Assembly: GCA_036874045.1 (NCBI GenBank)
Contig: CM072338.1
Coordinates: 20,296,501-20,360,500, forward strand
Direction of reading: 5' to 3'
DNA from: Cymodocea nodosa
Lineage: Eukaryota; Streptophyta; Magnoliopsida; Alismatales; Cymodoceaceae
DNA: 64,000 bases
Shown: piece by piece, positions 23,909-35,212 of the stretch
Layout: each line of letters begins with the position of its first letter
How positions within the stretch are numbered: position 1 is the first letter of the stretch
Notes under the pieces: model-generated
Told to the model about the DNA's origin: nothing
The model's input: the letters and a program-made list of their open reading frames with translations, nothing else
Databases searched by the model: none
Position numbers and translations under genes: made by a program

Positions 23909-25858
23909 TTACCAAGACCAAGCGTGCACCGACGGCGAGGTGAACGAAGCGGTGCATCTATCACTGCCACCTTCTTCGTTCACATCCCCATCCTGGCCGT
24001 TCATCTCCGGCTTTGCCTCCTCGAGCTCGGCCAGCGCCCGCTTGAGCACGCCCAGGACCTCCTTCATCCTCGGCCTCTCGTTTTTGTATGGCCTCACGCA
24101 CCGGTAGGCCAGCTTGAACACCTCCGTCGTCGTTGCATGATCCCACTCCGTCCCTAGTCTCTCGTCCACCAGTCTGCCCACGTCCACCTCCCCATCCCCT
24201 CCCACGCTCGTCATCACGGCGTGCGCCGTGTGTACGATGCTCTCCGCCCCACCGGACGGGGTCGGCACCACCGCCTTCAGCCCCGTCACCAGCTCCAGCA
24301 GCACGATCCCGAAGCTGTACACGTCCGTCGACTCCGAGACTTGCCCCGCCGAGTAGTACTCCGGATCCACGTATCCCCTCGTCCCCTTCACCTCCGTCGA
24401 CACGTGGCTTATCTCCGCCGGAACGATCTTAGACACCCCGAAGTCAGACAACTTCGCCTGGCCCGACTCCGTCAGCAACACGTTGCTCGGCTTCACGTCT
24501 CTGTGGACCACCATTCCGTCCTGGAACTCGTGCAGATACGTCAATCCTTCCGCGACGTCCACCGCAATCTTGACGCGGTGGCGCCACGAGACTTTTCCGT
24601 GGTGCAGAGCTCTGGAGAGGTTCCCTCCGGGCATGTACTCGTAGACGAGAACGTACTCCTGGAGGCGGCAATATCCGAGTAACGTTGTCAGATTGCGGTG
24701 GCGAAGCTTGGCGAGCACTTCCACCTCGCGATAGAACTCACAGAGCTTCTTCTTCTTGGATATGCGTTTGATTGCCACGCTCTGGCCGCTGGGAAGTTTG
24801 CCAAGATAGACTTTTCCGGCACCGCCTTCGCCGATGAGGTGCTTTGGGTCGTAATTATTCGTCGCGTGTTTCAGCTCACTTTTGGTGAAGATGTAAAGTC
24901 CTTCCGTCGGAAGAGGCGTTCCAACAACGTCGGCGGTGACTGCTTCGTTGCCGTCACCCTCGTTCGCCGTGGATCTCCATTTCCTTTTTCGCTTCCGGGA
25001 TAAGTACACGAATATCAGAACCACGGAAAGGATAGCGATCAAACCCGCTGATGTTGATGCTGCCGCGATGATCTTCGAACTTACGGAAGAAGACTCGACG
25101 GTTTCCTTGCCACCACCGCCGTCCTCGGAAGCAGTAGGAGCAAAGGAATACGACGGGAGGAGATTCCCTATGCCAAGGTTACGGACGTTCTCAAGAACTT
25201 GGAGCATACAGAGAACGAAGGACCGGAACCGCGGTGGTGCCGGAAGAATTGGAGCCCAGATTCCTATGGTCGTGGCTAGACCACAGGCGACGATCTCACT
25301 GCTCCTTGTGACATGGAGCAGCTCGAACACGGCGTTCGTCACGGCGTCTTGGCACAATTCGCACGACGACTGGTTCACGACCAGCAGATAGTCCGGCCCC
25401 TTGTCGCAAAACCTCCGGGAGTCGGTGAGATTGGTGTTGGAGAGGATGGCGGAGACGGTGGAGTACTCGCACGGGCGCTTGCCGGAAACGAACTTGACGG
25501 GGTCACCTTGAAGGTTGCATCGCTGGTCCGAGAGGAGGAGGGAGGGGGACGCAAGGCCCTCGCGGAGGAGGTAGGTAGTGAAATCGGATGTGCAGCGGGT
25601 GAGGAAGGCGGTGCCGGTGGAATTGGCGTAGCGGATGGCGACGTAGAGGTAGGAAGCGAAGACGAACCAGCAGCAGCTAGTGGAGCTTGCGGTGTTGGGG
25701 AGAGGTCGGACGGATGAGGAGGGGGAGGGGGAAGGGGAAAGGGAACGGGAGGTGGCGTTGGCGTAGCAGTCCGGCGGCATGATACGGGAGGCGTAGGTCA
25801 TGTCATAGGGGCAGGTGTTGGCGGCGGTGGCGCAAAGAGGCGGAAGGCAGCAGAAGAA

Positions 25859-25890
<32 letters not shown>

Positions 25891-25909
25891 AGGAGAGCGA
25901 AGGGTGCAT
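23909..25909 (-). CDS. SPARK-type receptor-like kinase
   Basis: A single 666-residue ORF. The signal peptide (about residues 1-29) has a core of 13 or so phenylalanines. The ectodomain begins TCPYD and holds many spaced cysteines (C33, C48, CC79-80, C106, C131, C147, C168, C183, C186, C209, C234), the pattern of the plant SPARK/At1g11050-like extracellular domain, with several N-glycosylation sites. A membrane segment lies at about 280-303, followed by basic RKRKRK. The kinase domain has its glycine loop GEGGAG at 360-365, ATP lysine K381, HRD at 469-471, DFG at 489-491 and GTRGYVDPEYY at 509-519, so it should be active on Ser/Thr. Related SPARK kinases (ARK1, KIN3) act in root symbiosis, but the ligand and role here are unknown. 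The ORF is intronless and GC-rich. Confidence 0.9.
25854..25884 (+). repeat. (GAA)n microsatellite inside the kinase signal peptide
   Basis: An uninterrupted run of GAA units on the plus strand is read as TTC codons on the minus strand, encoding the polyphenylalanine core of the signal peptide of the receptor kinase. Length changes of whole units would stay in frame. Confidence 0.85.
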
Positions 25910-27963
25910 GATGATAAAGGAAGAGCTAGATTGTTGAAAAGGTCCCGGCTTGGGATGGATGAGACGAGCTATCAGTATTTGTTCACTGCGCTCTCAGATT
26001 ATGAAGACGAAATTTATTTATGATACCAATTAAAGCCGAGTAATTTGCATCATAAAAATCATATCACCGTGTTGTTACCGTACAGTGCATGATAAATATT
26101 TCCGATGTATAAGTCACGTATACACTTACAGGTTATATATACTTTTAGTTGTCAATAAATGCATGATTAATATTTCCAATGTAAAAAAAAAAAAAAAAAA
26201 CTGTGTATGAAATGGTGCTACTTAATTAAGGCAGGCCCCGCCCCTATCGATCGTTAGAAAACTTCAGAATTAATTATGCAAAAAAGAAAACTACATGTCT
26301 ATACATATATAATAGGCTCCTTAAATGACTTACTTTCCTTTCACATTTTTATTCATAAACTACCTATGTGCAATTTACACATATATTATTTAATAGAAAT
26401 GAATATTATATATCATATAATTCATTCACGTGTATATCATTCAATGAAAATGAGTAATTTAGAATATTCTTTAAATGCATGCAGTTTGTATGTATTTTTG
26501 ACTGAGAAATATTAATACATGCGCGTTATATGTGTAAATCATCGATAATCAATCACAGCCAAACACGGCGATAGCTAGTCGTGGTTTGGGATTCACAGGA
26601 CACACGGCTGAGATGAGTTCGCTGAATGATATATATAACAGATATTGATTTAAGCAAATATATATGTATATGTATATATAGATATCGATACACCCACACA
26701 TGAATGATCGATCCATGAACACGTACGCCATAATCAGGAATATATATATTTAAATAGTTTAATTCATGAGTGAAAGATTCCTTATTAGAAATCTAAATAT
26801 TCACGTAAGAGAGTAAAATGTCGGATATGAAAAGAAATAATGAAGAATTTTGTTTTGGTAATATTAAAGATGAAGTAAATTAAATTTTAAAATTCACTGT
26901 AACTTACGACCTTGATTTCTTAACAAACGCTTATTTTAAAAAAAGAAAAGCGCATTTAATTACGTTCAAATAATGGTCAAATATATTTATTACTTGTTAG
27001 AAAAATAAATCAAGGAACGTGCTGTGATTGAAAGGTTAGTCTAAAAGAAAATTTAATCACATAATATATAGATTGTTAGTGTTAGATATTAGTATCAATA
27101 TTAGGAAGAGGAATGAAGTACATGGAAACCTGAGAAATAGGTGATGCAAACAAAAAGGGAGAAGGAAGATGATATTTAAAGACAACTTGTTAAAAGAAAT
27201 ATGAAAATTAAATAAACTTTGGAAGAAAATGACTATAAGTAAAATAGGTTTTTATGAAAATTATGTGATAGTTTTGAAACAAAGCAAAAGAAAATAAAAC
27301 ATATAAATCGCCCAAGGTTAGAGAAAAAGGTCTAAAGAAAATGGTAAAGCACCAGGAAAGGGAAAGAAAATGAAATAAAAAAAGATGACATGGGTATTTT
27401 ATTAAACTTTTTAGTATGGCCGAGCCCGTAGAATTATGGCACGAGTTATTTATTTCTTTTTCGAAGTATGTATGTTTTCATGATATAAGATATTTTATCC
27501 GTAGGGAAAATCATACTTTGGGTTTAAGAAGTCTAGTTGAGGTGTTCGTATTTAGTAATCTGATCCCAGGTTTAAGAAGTCTCCCTCAAACGAAAAACAT
27601 AATTTATTACTTTCCATGCGGAAGGGTAATTTTGTAATTTCGAGAAGATCGGTAGGAGTCACCGATACTGGTCAGAATAGATTTATTGATGTCATCGTTA
27701 TCATCAAGATAAATAAATAAATAAATTATTCATAAACAAAAAAAAGTCACTGTTCTGCGGTTACATCATCCGAGGGAGACGCCAACCATCGCTATAAATA
27801 TTTTTCATATATATATATATAAATAACATAAATTTGTACAGAAACAGATCATCGGCATGAAGAAGGTCAAGGAAGAACAGCTCTAGAAATAGAAAGAAAT
27901 CTCACAACACAAAACTGCACCAAAATAAACAATAATGATCTGCACGTCGTCGTCGTCAATGAA
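25910..27963. other. AT-rich intergenic region
   Basis: It contains the promoter side of the receptor kinase and the 3' UTR of the LEA_2 gene. AT-rich DNA includes TA-type runs (about 26635-26700 and 27810-27825) and a poly-A run at about 26186-26203. No gene was recognised. Confidence 0.4.
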
Positions 27964-28623
27964 TCAGAGCTTCGCCACCGAGGAGCAATCCTGGCGCTTG
28001 ACGTCAAGGCTGGGGAAGCCAACGACGAAGTGACACTCGGAGATGGCGACGAGATGCTTCTTTATGAAGCCCAAGAAGGTGACCCTCCCGGGGATCCTGG
28101 CCTTGGTGTCCATCCCCACCTCGCCGCCCAACACGTCCCTGATCAGCTCTGCCGTGACGTTCACTTGCACGAAGCTCTGCAGCGTCAAGGTGACGTTGGC
28201 GTTGACGTCCTCCGTGCCCCGGGACGGAATCCTCCCCTCGCCGACGTCGGCGTCGCCTACCTGGGCGCTCCTGTAGAAGATGAGCACGGTGCCGGGGGCG
28301 TGGGTGAAGGAGGCCCTGTTGGGATTGTAGACGCGGGCGCCGATGAGGAGGGTGAGGTTGAGCTGGAAGGAGGAGGGGGTGAGGGGGAAGGTGATGGAGG
28401 GGGACACGCCCTGTATGACGATGGAGGTGACGGTGATGATGGGGTCCCGGCGCCTGAAGACCGTGAGGGCGAGGACGAGGATGACGACGGCGAGTATGAC
28501 GAGGGTGGAGACGCAGCAGAGAGCGACGCCGCAGAGGCAGCGGCGGCGGCGGCGAGTGCGGGGCGATGGAGGCTTGTGGGCGAAGGAGGGGTCTGGAGTC
28601 GAGGGGGACTTGTGGAGGTCCAT
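27964..28623 (-). CDS. LEA_2 / NDR1-HIN1-like membrane protein
   Basis: A 219-residue intronless GC-rich gene. A short basic, proline-rich N-terminus (RTRRRRR at 22-28) is followed by one membrane segment (about residues 30-56) and then an LEA_2 (water-stress and hypersensitive response) beta-sandwich. Landmarks are the conserved asparagines in RVYNPNRASF, the FYRSAQVGDADV strand and RIPGRVTFLGFIKKHL. Topology is type II, with the LEA_2 domain outside the cytosol. Relatives such as NHL proteins and At1g64065-like proteins act at the plasma membrane in pathogen or abiotic stress responses; a specific role cannot be read. A decayed paralogue in the same orientation lies at 34713-35212. Confidence 0.88.
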   Translation of the reverse strand: MDLHKSPSTPDPSFAHKPPSPRTRRRRRCLCGVALCCVSTLVILAVVILVLALTVFRRRDPIITVTSIVIQGVSPSITFPLTPSSFQLNLTLLIGARVYNPNRASFTHAPGTVLIFYRSAQVGDADVGEGRIPSRGTEDVNANVTLTLQSFVQVNVTAELIRDVLGGEVGMDTKARIPGRVTFLGFIKKHLVAISECHFVVGFPSLDVKRQDCSSVAKL

Positions 28624-28834
28624 GGGTGAAGACGTGGTGGTCTAAACGATGGTCGTCCGGGGGTTGTCAATGAATATAAACGACAAGGGCGGCGACGGAT
28701 CGAGGAAGCATTCAATGCTTCCTCCCAACTGCAACCGCGTGTTGGAATCGGATGGGACGGTGGCGAAATATGGGCGGCTCACGGGTGGCGCAGAGCTCCA
28801 GATTTCTCTGGTGTGTCTACACCTTGTTTACTCG

Positions 28835-28843
28835 CTATATATA
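28835..28843 (-). promoter_or_regulatory. Possible TATA box of the LEA_2 gene
   Basis: TATATATAG on the minus strand, about 210 bp before the LEA_2 start codon. It would imply a 5' UTR of about 180 bp. The surroundings are AT-rich, so chance is possible. Confidence 0.3.
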
Positions 28844-29049
28844 CGTGTATATGTTCTTAACAATAATTTATGCTCTAATCTTTGTACTGTAATTAATATA
28901 ATATAAAGAAGGAGACACCGGACATTCACCTTTCCAGCGGTGGCTTGAAGTTGTGGAGAATCAATAAACCTACCTACAAAAATTAAAGAAAGCAGAACAA
29001 AACTTGAAACCACTTTTATAATTATTTAAGTATTTAAAGGTCTCATGAC

Positions 29050-30078
29050 CATTCGAGTAAAAAGTTTACTAAAATGCTTATACCATTTACCTTTTATTTC
29101 ACTTTATTCTAACAACACTCCACCATCTTCATTTTCGATACACAAATCTTTAGATTTCTTCTTTCTAGTGTGTTGGCAAATTTCTATATTCTATTTCCCA
29201 TTTTTTATGTTAAAACAATCACGTTATTTTCTTATAAGCTTGAATTTTAACTCCACCAACAATTTTCTTAGAATTCTGTTTTGCTAACTCATGCATATCT
29301 AAATTTTCCTCGTTTCTACATTTATAAGAGATTTTAAAATATTCTTTATTTTCTTTTGTATACCTCCATTTCACCACCTAACTTTTCTACCTAGTGAAGT
29401 TATCTCGCAACACTCCTAAAATTTACCTGATGCAACTAACCATTTCATTCCAAAGTTTATTTACCACCATATTCTTTTTTTTTACCAAGTCATTCCTAAA
29501 TATCATTTTCTTTTCACTTTTTAAATTTCACCACCAAGTCCTTTGGTTCTCTTGTACCTTAATCTCTCTCTTCCTCATTTTGATATTAACATCCAATTCT
29601 AATAACCTCTATTGCATAATTTTCTCTTAAAATAACTTTACAATCAGTATACATTCTTTGATATATTTTTCTAATAAGTGAAAAACCTATCCAAAATTGA
29701 ATTTCCCTTTTTTGATTTATATTTCCAAAATTAAATTCTCAATTATCTGTTTTACATCCTATATTTGACCTTACCGCATGACCATTTAGATCTCATCCAA
29801 AAAAAAAAAAAAAAAACATTTTTTCTAATAAATAAATCATAAACCAGACCATCCGAATTTCCCCCAAATTCTTATTTAATACCTTTTTCAAAATTTATTT
29901 GTAAAGCATACGTACTCGTTACGCTAACTGCCTCGTTATCTACTGCAAATTTAATTACCATAATTCCACATTCAATCTTCGTTACTCCATCAACTTCATC
30001 TTTTAAATATTTACCGGTTATTATTTCAACTTCATTCATAATTAATTCACAAAATTAATTGGCTGTCACTGAAGAAAT
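29050..30078. other. G-depleted tract of about 1 kb
   Basis: The plus strand is made almost only of T, A and C; many lines of 60 bases contain one to three G but ten or more C. The borders are fairly sharp: GC-richer DNA begins again near 30080. No long meaningful frame or known element was recognised on either strand. It may be a decayed element with strand-biased composition. Confidence 0.55.
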
Positions 30079-31639
30079 TAGGTGGACGTCACAGCTCTGG
30101 CTAAGGGCCGCACATTCCGCGTTGTCCGCCTAGCACGGCGGAATCGAGTCATGGGAGTAAAGCCCAGGAGAGTGAAAGTCAGGGGAGGACTTACCGCCGG
30201 GTGGACACTCGTCGGTGGTCCAAGCCTTGGAGTGGTTGCCCTCTCTTTCCACGCTGCGGCATCATCGCATTCCAAGATCACCAAGGCAAGCAACGCATCC
30301 TCGTCTGGCCCATTCGGCGTTCATTTTTCTACCAGCAAGACGACGTCACCACATTGGTTTTATTTTTTTTTGTGGTGTCGACGCACCACCAAACGCAAAA
30401 ACTTCACTGAGATGAGAGTCGTCCGTTAACGCGACTTTTCCGTCTTTGCCTGTAAATAACCATGAAATATTACGTATGAACTAAATAATAACTCTAGAGG
30501 GGTTATGTAAAAATTGGGATACGGGGAAAAAAAAGTTTGGAATGGAATAGCTTAAAGTAGGCAATCAAATTTCTCTCTTGAAATGAGATGGGAATAGTTA
30601 CCACACAGTTTTCCACAAACACGGGGATAGATTGACGAAAGCATCTAACTACAGTTTCGACATGAAAAAAGACTCCACTGCTTTCGCAGAAATGAAAGAC
30701 GTATGAATTTTAGAATGTTCTCTGGTTTCTACCAAGCCCGGCTCGCCATACCTGAGTGTCAAGCTTGTACAGTAGCACTGCATTGTCTAATCTGGCTCTT
30801 CAACAGACATGACTCTTAAATTACAGTTCTGTCATTGTCTTCCATCCTCACACTGCACTTCCTCTGATGTTACTTGTTGATGACCTCCTTCCTACTTCTG
30901 TACTGATGTGAGTTAGCCACCACTCGTTTTGATCTTTATTGAGACTGCAGGTTTTAAATTGGAAAGTCATTAGAACACTGCATGCCTACTATAGTAAAAT
31001 AGAGAAAATAGGAACGACAAAATGAAACCGGAAGAAAACCACATGTATCTACTGAAAAATCTAACATCCTCTTAACCACCAAGGAAAAGACCATTTAAGC
31101 CATGTATCTATTTGTTGCAAAATTTTTTGACCCTCAACCTTTAAAAATTATCTCCCCCTCGCATAAACGCATCTCAAAGAATCAAAGCCGAAGAACGGCA
31201 GGAAGCAGGATTCAAGAATTCTTCCAGAGAAAGCATTCGTCCATCTGGTGCTTTCATCGCGCCAGCTGGTAGTCGTGATAAGAGCTTTTGTTTATTCAAT
31301 TGCTAGATTTCTGTGTCTACATGTGCATGTACTACAATCAAAGCGCTCATTTCCAGTTCACACTGATAAAACTCAAGGTACAGCTTCTTTTACGGTGTAC
31401 CTACAATTATTCTTTTTATGAATTTTTATGCATCCAAGCACACGACTGCTTTCTGGTGTGTGCGCTGAAGGGTTTAAAGACAGTTCTTTATTTGAGCAGT
31501 AAAGCTGTAAGATAAGACAATAAAATCAAATTAAGGAATTGGTATTCTAATTAACACAATTGCAAAATAATAAAACACCACCGACGACCTTGCGTTCAAC
31601 ACAATGTTTTTCAAATATGCTGAAGGTTAAGAAGCTTCT
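30079..31639. other. Intergenic region with a short GC-rich island
   Basis: A GC-rich island (about 30080-30430) is open for 115 codons on the plus strand and 71 on the minus, but neither translation was recognised. The rest is AT-rich without visible genes. Confidence 0.35.
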
Positions 31640-32830
31640 TCAAGGCAAGGAGAAACTCCCTGTTACCATGGTTTGACAATGAGGATATACTTCACAATAC
31701 GATCAAGACCATTAACAGCTTCTAAGAAAGTACAACATTGATGCCTAATCAAGAATTGAGCCAGATTGTGGGCACATCAATTGGCCTCTGCAGATTTTCC
31801 TCGATTCAGTTTGTACTAGCTCACTGATCCTTTTCATACCATGATAATCCCATTAATCAGCCATATAGATTCCAAGTTAATATCCAAAAATTAATTGGTT
31901 TCCTCTAGACAATCACTTTCAATGATAACCTTCTATCAATTGTTACTGCAGGCCAGTTCTAACCCCTAAAGAATGACGAGCTTCAGCTGCCACCAGTGGT
32001 TGTGGTGGTCCAAAGGAGCTGCAGGAGAACATGATGTATCCGGTCATCCTACAGCACAATTGCCATTGATCCTATACAGCCAGCATCAACATTAATCCTA
32101 ATGACACCTTCAGGTGGACGGTTCCATATTAAAGCTTCCACAGCAGGGTACTAGACAGTGGGACAGTGGGTGAAGTATTTTTATTTGATACCCACTGTGT
32201 GGTACTCTGCTGTCTACACAGTGGGTGAAGCATTCACGGCAGAGTACTACACTGTCCCATATATTCAGAGGGGTATCATCCCCCACACACCAAAACATAT
32301 GGAGTTTTATTAAATTGCTGACCTGCAGCGATGCATATGAGGTAGATAACCATCTACCTTTCTATCCGTAATCCCAAAACCCCACATAATTAGCTTTAAT
32401 GACCTTGGTCCATAATTCATCAAAATCATCAATAAGCTTCCAAACAAGATCACCAACGAAAGCTTTGTTCATAATATCCACACTTTCATACTTCTGCCCC
32501 CACCTCTCAGACATTTGGAAAGTTTTCCGATATCTTAAGTAGCAGTGCCTTTTGCTTGTTTCACACCCCACCACAAATCCCCATAAATTTGATTCATCAA
32601 GCTGCTGTACTTTTTAACGACTTCTACAACCATTGCATAATTTGGAAGTGTGGCAAGGAAGATTTAAAGAAAACCTCCCTAATAGCATGAGGCAAGAATC
32701 CCTGGACTTCATTTTTTTGTCCTCTGCTGTATCTCTTCCTAAGTGATCTGCTAGTCGGGCACCTATAATCCTCAAACCAAGGTATTTATCATCTTTTCTC
32801 ATTTTGATAACACCGTGCCAGGATAAAATC
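31640..32830 (-). mobile_element. L1-type LINE remnant (RT end, linker and RNase H)
   Basis: Read on the minus strand, fragments follow in L1 order. The end of reverse transcriptase is at about 32740-32790 (KYLGLRIIGARL). The region of SLPNYAM type follows at about 32620-32660. At 32362-32574 comes NKAFVGDLVWKLIDDFDELW. Then CVGDDTPLNIWD is at about 32250-32290. A plant RNase H start with RPPEGVIRINVDAGC lies near 32060-32130, and weak RNase H similarity runs to about 31650. Several stops and frame changes break it, and the linker between the last two parts is mostly replaced by a nested inverted repeat (32145-32262). It is an old, 5'-truncated LINE. Confidence 0.7.
32145..32262. repeat. Nested inverted and direct repeat
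   Basis: CAGTGGGTGAAG occurs at about 32165 and 32220 in direct orientation, and ACCCACTGT between them in inverse orientation. GTACTCTGC (about 32201) pairs with GCAGAGTAC (about 32240), giving a 9-bp stem. CACTGTCCCA near the right end is the complement of the TGGGACAGTG at the left. The block sits within the LINE remnant. Confidence 0.6.
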
Positions 32831-32879
32831 AGTCTGTATGGCTTCAGTGAACATTGGAATGACATGCTGATGGCATAAA

Positions 32880-33135
32880 AGATCAAGTGCAATAATACTA
32901 ATATGTATATTTCATTAATATATATAATTACATGTTTCAATAAATATGTATATTTTAATAGTATTCTATCATATATATATAAGTTTTGCAAGGAAAAATA
33001 GAAAACCCTAAAAGACATTGCTTAATTATATGGATTTGATAGAAAATCTGCTTAATTAGGGCAATGGGAGGCAGACCTCCAAGGTGTGGCACTACCAAGA
33101 CTTGGCACCTAGGCACCCACCGTGATAACTATGCA
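32880..33135. mobile_element. Possible relative of the 85-589 MITE-like element
   Basis: An AT-rich core with words such as TATGTATATTTCATTAATAT is followed by GGCACCTAGGCACCCACC, the same CCTAGG-type end motif as in the element at 85-589. Ends and flanking duplication were not resolved, so this is a weak call. Confidence 0.3.
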
Positions 33136-34712
33136 TGACATCTCCAAACATGTCCAAGAACACATGGAATCGTAAATAACAGGGAGATGAGAAAATAATA
33201 TCAAATCCAAAGACATTTTTCAAATGTGCAATAGAATAAGAAGCTTTTTAAGTAACACAATATGTTGACAAAAATGGCAGGACTGTTTTACCTTGTTTGA
33301 AACAAACAAGAAGCATGCATTTATATCTCCAAACACTTGCAAAAATGCAAGACATCGTATCCTACAGGGATCCCAGGTCCAACGTTGTGCTGCTTTCCTC
33401 AGTTGCCAGCATGTATGGGCCATCATATCGGCATATTGCATAGATAGTGCCAATAATCCAAAATATGAAAATGGGTCTCACGGTTTAGGCACACCAAGTC
33501 CGCCCCACCAATGCACGTCTACTATGTACATTTGAACTAGCTCTGGACCATCACTGAACACTTTAATCTGGCAGTTACAACCCTTTTTTGGAAGCCATTG
33601 AAATGTGGAATAGTACAGACCAATAACGAGAAGAGTTTATTATATGAAAATCCGAGCATTACAACATAATCCAGTCCAAGATATTCCCACAGTCGCCACA
33701 GGTAAAATAATGTGGTGATCCAGCAAGCCAAAAACTTCAGAAGTCAAAGTCAAAGCAATGGGAAGTCATGATTATGTATGATCTTAATTTGAAAAATTAA
33801 CTGATATAATATTTGATAAATCTCCAGGGCTTCCACATGGAACATCGGGATGTAAGCTGCATCAATTTCTCACTGCAGATGATCCACCAGATGAATACAA
33901 CTCTCAATTTATCAGCACATAAAATGACATAGGAAAGGCACTGAACATTTCAATTTAAGTGCTATTAACTGACTGCACAAATGAGATGTTAGACATTCAT
34001 GTTATAAATCTTATGACAATATGGTGCTAGTAGTCAATATGAAAATGATAGAATTGCTTTTATGATGCAAAAAATAATTAAGCTCGTGTTTTCCATACCT
34101 CGTGAAGAAAAGAAGATGGCAGGATTTCCCTTATTAAGCCTTTAGCTTCCAGTATTGGACTACAACCATACCAATCAAATATATTACAATCTCAACATAC
34201 AATTCACTAACACATTTCTTATCGCCATATTGCATTCCCACCTAGATAAATTTGAGGTACGAAGAGATAACCCTGAATCATACTATATGGTTGCAACGTT
34301 CAGGTATGTACATATTCCACGGGCACAACAACAATGAGAGACTTTAGCAAGAACCCATGCTTAACAGACAAATTCAAAATAAGAGAAATTAGATATTTGA
34401 AAGTACCTCAAACAACACATCCGAAATTCTGGTTTTAGGCAAGTTCTTGCTTTCTTTTGGTGGAAACTGGTAGAATCAACTTAAAAATGAATAGGGCGAT
34501 GGCACACGATATCAAATCTCTGTTGCTCGAAATGGCAAAAATGAGTGGAACAGCTAAATTGCCTGCAACACCAAAAGCACTTACAAGTAACAACACTATT
34601 TACATTGCAACAAATATAACTCTGCTAAACATTTATCCTACATTAGGGAAAAAGGAAGGTTCAAAATAAAAACAAAAAAAATGCACTACAAAATAAGATT
34701 ACCATCTCAAAT
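33136..34712. other. Intergenic region without recognised genes
   Basis: AT-rich DNA with scattered short open frames, none recognised. The right end would hold the 3' flank of the decayed LEA_2 copy. Confidence 0.35.
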
Positions 34713-35212
34713 TCAAAAGTTTGTCCTGTACTTGAAATTGGAGTCCGTGACCTCCCAGCTGCCAACGTTTATCGTTACATCACAAGTCGTGTACATCACC
34801 ATATGATGCTTAAAAACCGTCACCTTCCCCGGTATTCTCGTCGCCGTCACGACCACCAGCTTTCCATCCATCCATCAAATCCGAGTATAAGCTCCCGTTA
34901 GTCACGATCCTGTCCGCCAGAATAGTCAACCTCACCACCGTTTCGATCGTCTCCCCGGCGGGATCATTGCCTCCCCGACGAGGCCCCCCCGGTAGTAAAG
35001 CTCCGCCGTCCCATTAGCGTAGTCGAACGTGGCCCTGTTGGGTTAGCGACGGTAGCGTCGAGGACGAAGTTGACAGAGTTGACGGACTGCTTCGGCTGGA
35101 AGACGGTGAATGCGAGGATGACAAGAATGACGACGACGGCGATGACAGCGAACGCCGCGCCGATGCAGACGCGGCGGTGCCTGGAGTCAGTGCCGAGCTT
35201 CTGGCCTCTCAT
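34713..35212 (-). pseudogene. Decayed LEA_2 / NHL-like paralogue
   Basis: Starting at ATG 35212, the frame encodes MRGQKLG, a basic stretch, a membrane segment (IGAAFAVIAVVVILVILAF) and then TVFQPKQSVNSVNFVLDATVANP. After VANP (about 35040) the homologous sequence continues in another frame (ATFDYANGTAELYYRGG), shifts again near AMIPPG (about 34965-34970), continues with TIETVVRLTILADRIV, and shifts a third time at a GATG tandem run near 34870 before ATRIPGKVTVFKHH and a TGA at 34713-34715. The order and motifs match the LEA_2 gene at 27964-28623, though the stretch before the first shift is short for the family. Three frameshifts, all at short repeats or homopolymers, suggest a pseudogene, or less likely assembly errors. 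Confidence 0.75.

Noticed and set aside
28030-28629. A 199-codon plus-strand frame rich in Asp, Glu and Gly
   Set aside because: It is the complement of the GC-rich LEA_2 gene and its low-complexity composition is that of a shadow frame.
33220-33535. Frames with GLGTPSP-like and GLGVP-like words, possibly LINE
   Set aside because: They are out of order for the neighbouring L1 remnant and no other domain was found.
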